This document shows positions 9,466-20,054 of a stretch of DNA of 57,902 nucleotides, in pieces. The position numbers and the translations under genes were made by a program. The notes below the pieces were generated by a model. It made no database searches. It was given only the letters and a program-made list of their open reading frames with translations, and was not told the DNA's origin. The stretch is from positions 1 to 57,902 of the forward strand of contig JAJZVC010000015.1 of the NCBI GenBank assembly GCA_021845865.1. The letters run 5' to 3'. This DNA comes from Pseudomonadota bacterium (GTDB lineage: Bacteria > Pseudomonadota > Gammaproteobacteria > Burkholderiales > UBA9220). Position 1 is the first letter of the stretch. Every line of letters begins with the position of its first letter.

Positions 9466-10791
9466 TTGGCCAATTACGATAGTCTTCTGGGTTCGGCTGG
9501 CAAGCTGGGTGACCTGAAGCAGCGTTTGCTGTTCGTCATCGGTGCGCTGGTCGTCTACCGGATCGGGGCGCATATTCCGGTGCCCGGCATCGATCCGGTT
9601 GTCTTGGAGTCCATGTTCCGTCAGCATCAGGGCGGCATCCTCGGCATGTTCAACATGTTTTCCGGTGGTGCCCTGTCCCGCTTCACGGTGTTTGCCCTGG
9701 GTATCATGCCGTATATCTCGGCATCGATTATTCTGCAACTGCTGACCGTGGTCGTGCCTCAGTTCGAGCAGTTGAAGAAGGAGGGCGAAGCCGGGCGGAA
9801 GAAGATTACTCAGTACACCCGGTACGGGACGGTCGTGCTGGCGCTGTTCCAGGCACTCGGTATCGCCATTGCGCTGGAGGCCCAGCCCGGGCTGGTTCTG
9901 GAGCCGGGCATCATGTTCCGCCTGACGGCGGTGACGGCCCTGGTGACTGGGACGATGTTTCTGATGTGGCTGGGCGAGCAGATTACCGAGCGCGGCATTG
10001 GCAACGGTATTTCGATGATTATTTTTGCCGGTATCGTTGCCGGCATGCCGAGGGCGATCGGTGGTACCCTCGAACTAGTCAGCACGGGTGCTTTTTCGAT
10101 CCCGTTGGTTATCCTGCTGTTCTTGGGGGCCGTGGCGGTCACCGGCTTCGTGGTTTTCGTCGAGCGCGGTTACCGCAAAATCACGGTCAACTACGCCAAG
10201 CGCCAGGTGGGCAAGCAGATCGTGGGTGGGCAGACTTCCCATCTGCCGCTGAAGTTGAATATGGCGGGTGTGATTCCCCCCATTTTCGCCTCGAGCATTA
10301 TTCTGTTCCCCGCTACCCTGGCCGGCTGGTTCGGTAGCAACGAGAAGATGGTGTGGCTGAAGGATTTCAGCGCGATTCTGTCGCCGGGTCAGCCCTTGTA
10401 TGTGATGCTTTATGCGACGGCGATCATTTTCTTCTGCTTCTTTTATACGGCCTTGGTGTTCAATCCCAAGGAAACGGCTGAGAACCTGAAGAAGAGCGGT
10501 GCCTTCGTGCCTGGTATTCGTCCCGGCGAACAAACGGCCCGGTTCATCGACAAGATCATGACTCGACTGACTTTGGTCGGGGCGCTGTACATCACCCTGG
10601 TGTGCTTGCTGCCCGAGTTTCTGATCGTGAAGTTTAACGTGCCGTTTTATTTCGGTGGAACCTCGCTGTTGATTATCGTTGTGGTGACGATGGATTTCAT
10701 GGCGCAGATTCAGTCCTACCTGATGTCGCAACAGTACGAGAGCTTGCTCAAGAAGGCTAACTTCAAGGGCGGTTTCGGTGCGTCGCGCTAG
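9466..10791 (+). CDS. secY: preprotein translocase subunit SecY
   Basis: SecY (441 residues) is the channel of the SecYEG inner-membrane translocon. Ten membrane segments are expected; the first lies at residues 20-40 ([21 protein letters not shown]). The plug region and the [11 protein letters not shown]-like segment are in place. The start is TTG at 9466, the only reading that gives the family start [31 protein letters not shown] precedes it. A weak start may tune its level against the ribosomal genes. Confidence 0.97.
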   Translation: MANYDSLLGSAGKLGDLKQRLLFVIGALVVYRIGAHIPVPGIDPVVLESMFRQHQGGILGMFNMFSGGALSRFTVFALGIMPYISASIILQLLTVVVPQFEQLKKEGEAGRKKITQYTRYGTVVLALFQALGIAIALEAQPGLVLEPGIMFRLTAVTALVTGTMFLMWLGEQITERGIGNGISMIIFAGIVAGMPRAIGGTLELVSTGAFSIPLVILLFLGAVAVTGFVVFVERGYRKITVNYAKRQVGKQIVGGQTSHLPLKLNMAGVIPPIFASSIILFPATLAGWFGSNEKMVWLKDFSAILSPGQPLYVMLYATAIIFFCFFYTALVFNPKETAENLKKSGAFVPGIRPGEQTARFIDKIMTRLTLVGALYITLVCLLPEFLIVKFNVPFYFGGTSLLIIVVVTMDFMAQIQSYLMSQQYESLLKKANFKGGFGASR

Positions 10792-10813
10792 TCGTAGAAC
10801 CGCGGAATAGCTC

Positions 10814-11032
10814 ATGGCGAAAGAAGATACGATTGAGATGCAGGGGGTGGTGTTGGAGTCCCTGCCCAACACCACCTTCCGTATCAAGTTGGAAAACGAT
10901 CACGTAATACTGGGTTACATTTCTGGCAAGATGCGCATGCACTATATCCGCATCCTGCCGGGCGATAAGGTGACGGTTGAGTTGACGCCTTACGACCTCA
11001 GCCGGGGTCGCATCGTCTTCCGGTCGAAGTAG
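10814..11032 (+). CDS. infA: translation initiation factor IF-1
   Basis: IF-1 (72 residues, family length) is an OB-fold protein that blocks the A-site during initiation. It begins [22 protein letters not shown] and ends [12 protein letters not shown]. Its place between secY and rpmJ is typical of betaproteobacteria and many Gram-positives but not of E. coli. Confidence 0.97.
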   Translation: MAKEDTIEMQGVVLESLPNTTFRIKLENDHVILGYISGKMRMHYIRILPGDKVTVELTPYDLSRGRIVFRSK

Positions 11033-11080
11033 GGTTAGTAAGGCAAGCGCCCCCGGGCGCTGATTGACAAGGAGATAAAC

Positions 11081-11194
11081 ATGAGAGTCCGTGCCTCTGT
11101 AAAGAAAATTTGCCGCCACTGCAAGATGGTTAAGCGCCGTGGCGTGCTGCGAGTGATTTGCACCGACCCTCGGCATAAGCAGCGCCAGGGTTGA
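11081..11194 (+). CDS. rpmJ: 50S ribosomal protein L36
   Basis: L36 has 37 residues and binds zinc in the large subunit. The reading frame starts [20 protein letters not shown] and has the zinc ligands C11, C14 and C27 with a histidine near 32, so it is the zinc-binding C-plus form. ACAAGGAGATAAAC gives a strong ribosome site. A small GC hairpin (11046-11061) lies ahead of it. Confidence 0.95.
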   Translation: MRVRASVKKICRHCKMVKRRGVLRVICTDPRHKQRQG

Positions 11195-11219
11195 TTTAGG
11201 CTAAATCAATTGGTAAAAT
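11191..11219 (+). promoter_or_regulatory. sigma-70 promoter for the alpha operon (rpsM onward)
   Basis: TTGATT at 11191-11196 and TAAAAT at 11214-11219 are separated by exactly 17 bases. The -35 box overlaps the rpmJ stop codon. Transcription would start near 11226, 30 bases ahead of rpsM, giving rpsM-rpsK-rpsD-rpoA-rplQ a separate source of mRNA. Confidence 0.65.
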
Positions 11220-11255
11220 CTTCGACTTTTTCAAGTTGTTGCTGGGAGTAACTGA

Positions 11256-11609
11256 ATGGCCCGCATAGCTGGGGTAAATATCCCGAATCATCAACATGCC
11301 GCTATCGCCTTGACTGCGATCTACGGCATTGGACGTTCCCGCGCTCGCCTGATTTGTGCGGCTGCCGGGGTCGAAACCACGACCAAGATGAAGGACATCG
11401 ATGAGGCGGGTGTTGCCCGTCTGCGCGACGAGGTTGCCAAGTTCACCGTCGAAGGTGACTTGCGCCGCGAAGTGACGATGAACATCAAGCGGTTGATGGA
11501 CCTTGGCTGCTACCGCGGCTATCGCCATCGTAAAGGCCTGCCGGTGCGCGGCCAGCGCACCCGTACCAATGCTCGTACCCGCAAGGGTCCGCGCAAGGGC
11601 GCCAAATAA
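11256..11609 (+). CDS. rpsM: 30S ribosomal protein S13
   Basis: S13 (117 residues) sits at the head and forms bridges to the large subunit and P-site tRNA. It begins [26 protein letters not shown] and ends with the basic tail [34 protein letters not shown] precedes the ATG. It opens the alpha operon. Confidence 0.97.
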   Translation: MARIAGVNIPNHQHAAIALTAIYGIGRSRARLICAAAGVETTTKMKDIDEAGVARLRDEVAKFTVEGDLRREVTMNIKRLMDLGCYRGYRHRKGLPVRGQRTRTNARTRKGPRKGAK

Positions 11610-11622
11610 AGGAAGCTGACTC

Positions 11623-12012
11623 ATGGCCAAGACCAACGTCCGTGTACGCAAGAAGGTTAAAAAGAATGTGGCTGATGGCATCGCCCACGTTCATGCCTCC
11701 TTCAATAACACCATCATCACCATTACCGACCGCCAGGGCAACGCTCTGGCCTGGTCCACCAGCGGTGCTCAGGGCTTTAAGGGCTCCCGTAAGAGCACTC
11801 CCTTTGCGGCGCAGGTGGCTGCGGAGCATGCCGGTAAGGCCGCTCAGGAATACGGTGTGAAGAACCTCGAGGTTCGCATCAAGGGCCCCGGCCCCGGCCG
11901 CGAATCCGCCGTCCGTGCTTTGAACGCGATCGGTTACAAGATCACGAGCATTGCGGATGTGACACCGGTTCCGCACAACGGCTGCCGTCCGCCTAAGAAA
12001 CGCCGCATCTAA
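11623..12012 (+). CDS. rpsK: 30S ribosomal protein S11
   Basis: S11 (129 residues) lies in the platform at the mRNA exit. Diagnostic segments are [19 protein letters not shown] and the C-terminal [22 protein letters not shown]. It follows rpsM by 13 bases with AAAGGAAGCTGACTC upstream. Confidence 0.97.
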   Translation: MAKTNVRVRKKVKKNVADGIAHVHASFNNTIITITDRQGNALAWSTSGAQGFKGSRKSTPFAAQVAAEHAGKAAQEYGVKNLEVRIKGPGPGRESAVRALNAIGYKITSIADVTPVPHNGCRPPKKRRI

Positions 12013-12032
12013 AAGTTTGCAGGAGAACTACC

Positions 12033-12662
12033 TTGGCTCGTAACCTCGACCCCAAATGCCGTCAGTGCCGTCGCGAAGGCGAGAAGCTGTTTCTGAAGGG
12101 CGAAAAGTGCTTTTCCGACAAGTGCTCCATCGAGCGCCGCAGCTACGCTCCCGGCCAGCATGGCCAAAAGCGCAACACCCGCTTGTCCGATTATGGCGTG
12201 CAGTTGCGTGAGAAGCAGAAGCTGCGCCGCGTATATGGCGTTCTGGAGCGTCAGTTCCGCAAGTACTACACCGAAGCGGACCGCCGCAAGGGCGTGACTG
12301 GCGAGAATCTCCTCCAGTTGCTGGAGTCCCGTCTGGATACCGTGGTCTACCGCATGGGGTTTGGCGCTTCTCGCAACGAAGCTCGCCAGGTGGTTCGCCA
12401 CAATTCCATCCGAGTCAACGGCAAGCGCGTCAACATCCCGTCCTACCTGGTGCGTCCCGGCGATGTGATCGAGCTGACCGACAAGGCCAAGCAGCACCTG
12501 CGCGTCAAAGCGGCTGCCGAGGCCGCCGAGCAGCGTGGCTTCCCCGAGTGGATCGAAGTCGATGTCAAGGCGCTCAAGGGTACGTACAAGGCTCTGCCCC
12601 AGCGTTCCGAGTTGCCGCAAAACATCAACGAGCACCTCGTGGTCGAATTGTATTCGAAGTAA
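12033..12662 (+). CDS. rpsD: 30S ribosomal protein S4
   Basis: S4 (209 residues) nucleates 30S assembly and in E. coli represses the alpha operon. The S4 RNA-binding domain is at residues 98-160 ([20 protein letters not shown]). The start is TTG at 12033, which gives the family N-terminus [23 protein letters not shown] after a CAGGAGAACTACC ribosome site. The four cysteines C10, C13, C27 and C32 of the zinc-binding C-plus form are present. Confidence 0.97.
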   Translation: MARNLDPKCRQCRREGEKLFLKGEKCFSDKCSIERRSYAPGQHGQKRNTRLSDYGVQLREKQKLRRVYGVLERQFRKYYTEADRRKGVTGENLLQLLESRLDTVVYRMGFGASRNEARQVVRHNSIRVNGKRVNIPSYLVRPGDVIELTDKAKQHLRVKAAAEAAEQRGFPEWIEVDVKALKGTYKALPQRSELPQNINEHLVVELYSK

Positions 12663-12687
12663 TCCCCCGCAATTTCAAGGATAAACC

Positions 12688-13671
12688 ATGCAAAGCATTT
12701 CCGGAGAATTGCTGAAGCCGCGTATGGTAGAGGTTGAAAACCTCTCCCCGTCCCGTGCGCGAGTTACGATGGAACCGTTCGAGCGCGGCTACGGCCATAC
12801 GCTTGGGAATGCGCTGCGTCGCATTCTGTTGTCCTCCATGCCCGGTTACGCCATTACGGCGGTGAATATCGACGGCGTGGTGCACGAATATTCCACCCTC
12901 GAAGGCGTACAGGAAGATGTGGTGGATATTCTCCTGAACCTGAAGGGCGTGGCTCTGAAGCTGCACAACCGCACCGAGGCGACCCTGACTCTGTCCAAGA
13001 ATGCCGAGGGCATCGTGACGGCCGGGGACTTCGAGGTTGGCCACGACGGCGAGATCGTCAATCCCGACCACGTGATTGCCCATGTCACCAAGGGTGGCAA
13101 GCTGCAGATGGAAGTGAAGGTGGAGCAGGGCCGTGGTTATGTGCCCGCCACGGCTCGCCGTTCCCCCGACGCTGAGCAGATCGTCGGCAATATTCTGATC
13201 GACGCTTCTTTCAGCCCCGTGCGCCGTGTCAGCTATTCCGTCGAAAGCGCCCGCGTTGAGCAGCGCACCGACCTGGATAAGCTGGTGATGGATATCGAGA
13301 CCAACGGCGTGATCGACCCTGAAGAGGCCATTCGCTACGCTGCCCGCATCCTGGTGGATCAATTGTCCGTTTTTGCCGATCTCAAGGGCACGCCGGCTTC
13401 CGTCGAGGCGCCGAAAGCTCCTCAGGTCGACCCGATCCTTCTGCGTCCCGTGGACGATCTGGAACTGACGGTTCGCTCCGCCAACTGCCTGAAGGCTGAA
13501 AACATTTACTACATCGGTGACTTGATCCAGCGCACCGAGACCGAGCTGCTGAAGACCCCGAACCTGGGCCGCAAGTCGCTCAACGAAATCAAGGATGTCC
13601 TGGCGTCCAAAGGCCTGACTCTGGGCATGAAGCTGGAGAACTGGCCGCCCGCGGGTTTGGAAAAGCCCTGA
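12688..13671 (+). CDS. rpoA: DNA-directed RNA polymerase subunit alpha
   Basis: The alpha subunit (327 residues) dimerises to start RNA polymerase assembly and its C-terminal domain contacts UP elements and activators. The N-terminal domain has [29 protein letters not shown]. The C-terminal domain (about 250-327) has [22 protein letters not shown], with the DNA-contacting R265-type residue, and the terminal ILAS-like segment [22 protein letters not shown] precedes the ATG. Confidence 0.98.
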   Translation: MQSISGELLKPRMVEVENLSPSRARVTMEPFERGYGHTLGNALRRILLSSMPGYAITAVNIDGVVHEYSTLEGVQEDVVDILLNLKGVALKLHNRTEATLTLSKNAEGIVTAGDFEVGHDGEIVNPDHVIAHVTKGGKLQMEVKVEQGRGYVPATARRSPDAEQIVGNILIDASFSPVRRVSYSVESARVEQRTDLDKLVMDIETNGVIDPEEAIRYAARILVDQLSVFADLKGTPASVEAPKAPQVDPILLRPVDDLELTVRSANCLKAENIYYIGDLIQRTETELLKTPNLGRKSLNEIKDVLASKGLTLGMKLENWPPAGLEKP

Positions 13672-13704
13672 TCGGTCATAGAGAATAATTAGGAAGGAAT
13701 CATC

Positions 13705-14103
13705 ATGCGTCACCGTTGTGGTTACCGTAAACTGAACCGTACCAGCAGCCATCGCACTGCCATGTTCCGCAACATGGCCAGCGCGCTGCTGCGCCACGAG
13801 GCGATTCGTACCACCCTGCCCAAGGCCAAGGAACTGCGCCGTGTGGTGGAACCCTTGATCACCCTGGGTAAGAACCCCACCCTGGCCAACCGTCGTCTGG
13901 CTTTTGCCCGTCTGCGCGACCGCGACATGGTAGTGAAGCTCTTCGACGAGATCGCTCCTCGCTTCAAGGCCCGCAACGGCGGTTACACCCGTATCATGAA
14001 GTTCGGTTTCCGTATCGGTGACAATGCCCCCATGGCGCTTATCGAGCTGGTGGACCGCGCCGAAGGCGGCGAGGCCCCCGAGGTGGAAGGCGCCAGCGCG
14101 TAA
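13705..14103 (+). CDS. rplQ: 50S ribosomal protein L17
   Basis: L17 (132 residues) ends the alpha operon. It begins [23 protein letters not shown] and contains the family segment [39 protein letters not shown] precedes the ATG. It is followed by an intrinsic terminator. Confidence 0.97.
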   Translation: MRHRCGYRKLNRTSSHRTAMFRNMASALLRHEAIRTTLPKAKELRRVVEPLITLGKNPTLANRRLAFARLRDRDMVVKLFDEIAPRFKARNGGYTRIMKFGFRIGDNAPMALIELVDRAEGGEAPEVEGASA

Positions 14104-14123
14104 GCGTTCCGATCCTCTCATGC

Positions 14124-14156
14124 AAAAGAGCCGGGTTTGCCGGCTCTTTTGTTTTT
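14124..14156 (+). terminator. intrinsic terminator after rplQ
   Basis: AAAAGAGCCGG (14124-14134) pairs with CCGGCTCTTTT (14140-14150) across a five-base loop, followed by GTTTTT. It ends the ribosomal operons. Confidence 0.88.
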
Positions 14157-14181
14157 ACGGGGTATCATCCAGAATGTGCGC

Positions 14182-14910
14182 ATGTTAGTGCTATTCACCG
14201 ATTTCTCCCTGGATGATCCCTACGTGGGGCAAATGAAGGCTGTTCTGCATGCCCACGCTCCCTCGGTTCCCATTATCGACCTCCTGCATCGCGTCCCGGA
14301 TTATGATGCTTGTGCTGGGGCGCACCTGCTGCATGCCTTGGCGGATTCGTTTCCTCCGGGGAGCGTTTTTTTATGCGTCGTCGATGCGGGCGTGGGCAGC
14401 TGCCGCCCTGCCGTGGCCGTTGAGGCTGACGGAAAATGGTACGTGGGCCCCGACAACGGCCTGTTGTCCGTGGTGGCTGGCCGTTCGCGGCAGGTGGCGC
14501 ACTGGCGCATCGTTTGGCGTCCCGAGGCCTTGTCCGCCAGCTTTCATGGGCGGGATTTGTTTGCCCCTGTCGCGGCAAGATTGGCGATGGCAGATATGCC
14601 CAATGGCTGGCTGATGCCGGCGGATGGGCTGGTGCATGAGCTGGCTGCGGATGACCTGTTTCGGGTGATATACATCGACCACTACGGCAACGCCATGACG
14701 GGGATACGCGGAACGTCCCTGGATGCCGCTGCGCGGGTTCGGGCGGCAGGGAGGGAATTCGCCTACGGCAGAGTGTTTTCCGAGGTGGCCCGCGGCGAAG
14801 CGTTCTGGTACGTGAACAGCTGCGGTCTGGTGGAGGTCGCCATCAGTTGCGGCCATGCGGCACGGTCGCTCGGACTGCGAACCGGAATGCCCGTGAGTGT
14901 CGTGCAATAA
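14182..14910 (+). CDS. SAM hydrolase / SAM hydroxide adenosyltransferase family protein (DUF62)
   Basis: This 242-residue protein belongs to the DUF62 family, whose members split S-adenosylmethionine using water or hydroxide. The start MLVLFTDFSLDDPYVGQMKA has the conserved Asp of the SAM site, and the segments FLCVVDAGVGS, YVGPDNGLLS and FHGRDLFAPVAA are family motifs; the C-terminal domain has IDHYGNAMT. The ATG at 14182 was chosen by homology; an open extension to 14137 runs into the rplQ terminator. TATCAT at 14163-14168 may be a -10 box, giving a very short leader. It converges on dnaJ. Confidence 0.88.
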   Translation: MLVLFTDFSLDDPYVGQMKAVLHAHAPSVPIIDLLHRVPDYDACAGAHLLHALADSFPPGSVFLCVVDAGVGSCRPAVAVEADGKWYVGPDNGLLSVVAGRSRQVAHWRIVWRPEALSASFHGRDLFAPVAARLAMADMPNGWLMPADGLVHELAADDLFRVIYIDHYGNAMTGIRGTSLDAAARVRAAGREFAYGRVFSEVARGEAFWYVNSCGLVEVAISCGHAARSLGLRTGMPVSVVQ

Positions 14911-14934
14911 AAAAGGGACCGAGGTCCCTTTTTT
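14909..14934. terminator. bidirectional terminator between the DUF62 gene and dnaJ
   Basis: AAAAAAGGGACC pairs with GGTCCCTTTTTT around GA. A-run and T-run flank the stem, so it can work for the + strand gene ending at 14910 and for dnaJ ending at 14948 on the other strand. Confidence 0.88.
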
Positions 14935-14947
14935 AGTGCAACCGCCC

Positions 14948-16090
14948 CTACTGGGCGAAGAACTCTTTCACCTTGTCCATCCAGGATTTTGCCCGCGGGT
15001 GGTGGGTGGACTGGTTTTGCAGGCTGATGGCCTCGAACTCGGCCAGGAGTTCCTTCTGGCGTTCGGTGAGGCTGACGGGCGTTTCCACCACCACATGGCA
15101 CATCAGGTCGCCGAAGGTATTGCTGCGGACCCCCTTGATGCCCTTGCCGCGCAGGCGGAAAGCGCGGCCGGTCTGGGTTTCCGCGGGGATCTTGATCTTG
15201 GCGGTGCCGTCCAGGGTGGGAATCTCGATTTCGCCCCCCAGGGCGGCGGTGGCGAAGCTAATGGGCATTTCGCAGTGCAGGTCGTTGTGATCCCGCTTGA
15301 ATACCGCATGGGGCTTGATGTGGATGACGACGTACAGGTCGCCGGGCGGGCCGCCGTTGACGCCGGCCTCGCCCTCGCCGGAGAGGCGGATGCGGTCGCC
15401 TTCGTCCACGCCGGCGGGAATTTTTACCGCCAGGGTTTTCTGCTTCTTGATTCGTCCCGTCCCGGAACAGCTGCCGCAGGGATTGGGAATCATCTTGCCG
15501 GTGCCGTTGCAGCGGGGACAGGTTTGCTGGATGGAGAAAAATCCCTGCTGCATCCGCACTTGGCCGTGGCCGCCGCAGGTGGAGCAGGTGGTGGGCTGGG
15601 TGCCAGGCTTGGCGCCGGTGCCGTGGCAGGTGTCGCATTCCTCCAGGGTGGGAATGCGGATTTTCGGCTCCGTGCCGTGGGCGGCCTCCTCGAGGCTGAT
15701 TTCCAGGTTGTAGCGCAGGTCGGCGCCGCGATAGACGTTGGAGTTGCGGCGGCCGCCGCCGCCACCGAAGATGTCGCCGAAGATGTCGCCGAAGGCATCG
15801 GCGAAGCCCTGGCCGCCGAACCCCCCGAAACCGCCTCCGCCAAAGCCGCCTCCGCCGGCGCTGGGGTCCACCCCGGCATGGCCGAACTGGTCGTAGGCGC
15901 GGCGCTTGCTGTCGTCGGACAGTATCTCGTAGGCCTCCTTGGCTTCCTTGAATTTTCCCTCGGCAGCCTTGTCGTCCGGGTTGCGGTCCGGGTGGTGCTT
16001 CATCGCCAAGCGGCGGTAAGCCTTCTTGATGTCCTCTTCGGACGCGTCCCGGCTGACGCCGAGCACTTCGTAATAATCGCGTTTTGACAT
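14948..16090 (-). CDS. dnaJ: chaperone protein DnaJ
   Basis: DnaJ (380 residues) delivers substrates to DnaK and stimulates its ATPase. The J domain (1-70) includes the HPD motif in [13 protein letters not shown] Gly/Phe-rich linker follows at 75-110. The zinc region (about 145-210) has four CxxCxGxG repeats: [24 protein letters not shown] and CGSCSGTG. It is the third gene of the grpE-dnaK-dnaJ operon, 74 bases after dnaK. Confidence 0.98.
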   Translation of the reverse strand: MSKRDYYEVLGVSRDASEEDIKKAYRRLAMKHHPDRNPDDKAAEGKFKEAKEAYEILSDDSKRRAYDQFGHAGVDPSAGGGGFGGGGFGGFGGQGFADAFGDIFGDIFGGGGGRRNSNVYRGADLRYNLEISLEEAAHGTEPKIRIPTLEECDTCHGTGAKPGTQPTTCSTCGGHGQVRMQQGFFSIQQTCPRCNGTGKMIPNPCGSCSGTGRIKKQKTLAVKIPAGVDEGDRIRLSGEGEAGVNGGPPGDLYVVIHIKPHAVFKRDHNDLHCEMPISFATAALGGEIEIPTLDGTAKIKIPAETQTGRAFRLRGKGIKGVRSNTFGDLMCHVVVETPVSLTERQKELLAEFEAISLQNQSTHHPRAKSWMDKVKEFFAQ

Positions 16091-16108
16091 GGCCTTATTT
16101 TAACGCAG

Positions 16109-16147
16109 AAGCGCGAAGCCGGCCTTGGAAAACCGAGCTTCGCGCTT
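16109..16147 (-). other. hairpin in the dnaK-dnaJ spacer
   Basis: An 11-bp perfect stem joins 16109-16119 and 16137-16147 (AAGCGCGAAGC / GCTTCGCGCTT) with a 17-base loop. On the coding (-) strand no T-run follows, so it is more likely an attenuator or mRNA-stability element lowering dnaJ relative to dnaK than a full terminator. The T-run lies on the + side, where it could stop antisense transcription. Confidence 0.5.
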
Positions 16148-16164
16148 TTTTCAGGGGGTGACTC

Positions 16165-18087
<1,923 letters not shown>

Positions 18088-18134
18088 GTCTGTATCCTTT
18101 GCGAAATGTTTCGAATTTCTGAAAACTGGTTTTA

Positions 18135-18162
18135 ATTTGGGGGCGTCGCCCGGGGTTTCAAG
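18135..18162 (-). promoter_or_regulatory. sigma-32 (heat-shock) promoter of dnaK
   Basis: Reading the minus strand, CTTGAAA (18162-18156), 13 bases, then CCCCAAAT (18142-18135). This matches the RpoH consensus CTTGAAA - 13/14 - CCCCATNT at all but one position. The -35 box begins four bases after the grpE stop codon, so dnaK-dnaJ can be induced apart from grpE. Confidence 0.8.
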
Positions 18163-18166
18163 GGGG

Positions 18167-18697
18167 TCAGGCGCTCTTGGCCTTGGCCACCATCACCAGG
18201 GCCGGGCGCAGCACGCGGTCGTGGAGCTGGTAGCCCTTCTGCATCACGCCCACCACGGTGTTGGGCTCGGCGTCCGCCTCCACCATGCTCATGGCCTGGT
18301 GCTTGTGGGGATCGAATTTCTCGCCCATGGGATTCACTTCGGTGACGTTGAATTTCTGGAAGGCCGCGCTCAGTTGCTTCAGGGTCAGCTCGACGCCGCT
18401 TTTCATGTTCTCGAGGGTGGCGTTTTCCGTCGCCAGGGCCGCCTCCAGGCTGTCCTTCACCGCCAGCAGCTCGCTGGAGAAATTCTCGATGGCGAACTTG
18501 TGGGCCTTGGACACGTCCTCCTGGGCGCGCTTGCGCATGTTCTCGGTCTCGGCCTTGGCCCGCAGCCAGGCGTCGTAGTGTTCCTGGGCCTTGAGTTCGG
18601 CCTGTTTCAGCAGCTCCTCGGTGCTGGGCAGGATCTCGACATTGTTGCCGGGGGCGGCGTTTTCCTGCTCAGGGCTAGGGGTGACTTCGGCTTGCAT
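18167..18697 (-). CDS. grpE: nucleotide exchange factor GrpE
   Basis: GrpE (176 residues) releases ADP from DnaK. A long coiled-coil helix occupies residues 30-90 and the beta-domain follows, with [15 protein letters not shown] and [18 protein letters not shown], the family signature. The ATG at 18697 was chosen because GGAGGGAAGC lies just ahead of it; ATGs at 18718 and 18727 are in frame but lack a ribosome site and fall at the expected transcription start. Confidence 0.96.
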   Translation of the reverse strand: MQAEVTPSPEQENAAPGNNVEILPSTEELLKQAELKAQEHYDAWLRAKAETENMRKRAQEDVSKAHKFAIENFSSELLAVKDSLEAALATENATLENMKSGVELTLKQLSAAFQKFNVTEVNPMGEKFDPHKHQAMSMVEADAEPNTVVGVMQKGYQLHDRVLRPALVMVAKAKSA

Positions 18698-18725
18698 GCT
18701 TCCCTCCAGAATTGACATGGAGGGC

Positions 18726-18753
18726 ATATGGGGACGGTAATTCCCGTTTCAAG
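18726..18753 (-). promoter_or_regulatory. sigma-32 (heat-shock) promoter of grpE
   Basis: On the minus strand, CTTGAAA (18753-18747), 13 bases, then CCCCATAT (18733-18726): a full match to the RpoH consensus. Start of transcription is expected near 18718, about 20 bases ahead of the grpE start. It drives grpE and probably the whole operon. Confidence 0.88.
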
Positions 18754-18774
18754 AGTGGGAGGGGAATTTTTTCC

Positions 18775-18804
18775 AAAAAAACAGCGGCGCCCAAGGCGCC
18801 GCTG
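18775..18804 (-). terminator. intrinsic terminator of the EF-hand-like gene
   Basis: CAGCGGCGCC (18782-18791) pairs with GGCGCCGCTG (18795-18804), loop CAA, and the run of seven A at 18775-18781 gives a seven-base U-tract on the minus strand. It separates the gene at 18812-19894 from the grpE promoter. Confidence 0.85.
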
Positions 18805-18811
18805 AGGGGAG

Positions 18812-19894
18812 TCAGGCGGACAGGTCCACCTTCTGGATCGTCCCAGCCGTGCCGTCTTCGTTGAGATAGACGCCGGTGGAGCGAACTTGGCCGTCGGTCT
18901 GGTTCTGGGCGTTTTTCAGCGTGAAGTCGGTGCTCACGTTGCCGAGATAGATGGCGCCCACGCCTGCTTGGCCGAGCCCCACCAGGCGGTCCTGGCCGTT
19001 TTCGTCCTTGGACCAGATGCGCAGGCGGGAATAGATGGCATCGTTTTCATCGATCCAGCGGTTGCCGTCGCTGTCGTAGGCCGCCAATTCGCCGAAACCG
19101 TCGCCGCTCTTGGCGCCGAACAGCTCGGAACCGTCGTTGATTTTGCCGTCGCTATTCTTGTCCAGGGCGAGGAAGCCGCTGCCGGGGCCGACGAAGGAAA
19201 TCTGGTCGGCCCGGCCATCGGAGTCGATGTCGAAGCTGAACTTGGTCTGAGTGAGCTGGGCGGCGTTGCCGGCGAAATTGATCACCAGGGGGTCCTTCAT
19301 CTTGGCGTCGCCCGCCCGCAGGCTGAGGCTATTTTCTTCCATGAACTGCCGGCTCATGGAAAGATCCACGTTGAACGCAATTTCCTTGCCGTCGGCGGTG
19401 CGTACCACGCCTTGGGCGGAGAACGTGGTTTTCTCCGACTCGTAGTGACTTTCGTAGTAATCGTATTCCACGCCCCAGCCCGCCCGTTGGGGCTGCTGCG
19501 CCGCCTGCTGCCCTTGCGCGAGCTTCTGGCCGGCAGCCTGCGCCTGCTCCAGGTTCTCCTGGGAAGACGGGTCAAGGCCCTGGAGATCCTTCAGGGAGAA
19601 GAACTTGATCTTCCGGCCGGTGAGGCGTTCGAGCATCTGTACCAGAATCTGGATGCGGACATCGTCTTCCGGCCCCACTTCCTCGTCGGCGGATGCCACC
19701 TGTCGGGTGGGCAGGGCGGCCTGCGCCTGCTGGGAGAGTTGCACGGCGTCGGCGGGAACCGGGACATTTCTTCCCCGGCCCTCGAAATCCGGGCGTCGGT
19801 CGCCAATCCAGGCCCGCAAGGTCTCCTTCTGGGTGTTTTTTTCCACGGCAGCGTGTTGACTCGACATTTTTACGGCGGAGCTATCGATTTTCAT
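18812..19894 (-). CDS. EF-hand-like calcium-binding protein under flagellar sigma-28 control
   Basis: I do not recognise a named function for this 360-residue protein. It has no signal peptide or membrane segment. Residues 1-65 hold the segment WIGDRRPDFEG; 125-140 are Gln/Ala-rich. Residues 222-285 hold three Asp-rich loops resembling EF-hand or dockerin calcium sites: DIDSDGRADQI, DKNSDGKINDGSE and DSDGNRWIDENDAI. The rest looks like a beta-rich body. A GAGGTAGGCC ribosome site precedes the ATG. The upstream sigma-28 promoter ties it to the flagellar/chemotaxis regulon, although no flagellar gene is nearby. It separates hemH from grpE. Homologues are annotated hypothetical or VCBS/EF-hand protein as far as I recall. 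Confidence 0.75.
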   Translation of the reverse strand: MKIDSSAVKMSSQHAAVEKNTQKETLRAWIGDRRPDFEGRGRNVPVPADAVQLSQQAQAALPTRQVASADEEVGPEDDVRIQILVQMLERLTGRKIKFFSLKDLQGLDPSSQENLEQAQAAGQKLAQGQQAAQQPQRAGWGVEYDYYESHYESEKTTFSAQGVVRTADGKEIAFNVDLSMSRQFMEENSLSLRAGDAKMKDPLVINFAGNAAQLTQTKFSFDIDSDGRADQISFVGPGSGFLALDKNSDGKINDGSELFGAKSGDGFGELAAYDSDGNRWIDENDAIYSRLRIWSKDENGQDRLVGLGQAGVGAIYLGNVSTDFTLKNAQNQTDGQVRSTGVYLNEDGTAGTIQKVDLSA

Positions 19895-19987
19895 GGCCTA
19901 CCTCGCATTCCCTGGCACTGGGGGTGATACCCCCTTCCAACACGTTAAGTATAGGAAATAGGGGGATGAACAAAGGGGATAGTTAGA

Positions 19988-20014
19988 TTATCGGCAGCCG
20001 CGCGGGATACTTTA
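19988..20014 (-). promoter_or_regulatory. sigma-28 (FliA) promoter
   Basis: On the minus strand, TAAAGTAT (20014-20007), 11 bases, then GCCGATAA (19995-19988). This fits the FliA consensus TAAAGTTT - 11 - GCCGATAA at 15 of 16 positions with the exact spacing. It points at the EF-hand-like gene starting at 19894 and lies just after the hemH stop. Confidence 0.85.
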
Positions 20015-20054
20015 CCGCCGCCAGGGGCGGGTTTTCCGGTGGCCTGGCGCGGGT

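Noticed and set aside
12625-14121. 498-residue open frame opposite rpoA and rplQ
   Set aside because: Overlaps two certain genes; no recognisable motifs.
20019-20049. Stem CGCCAGG/CCTGGCG after hemH as a terminator
   Set aside because: The loop is 17 bases and no U-run follows on the minus strand; the sigma-28 promoter begins within a few bases.
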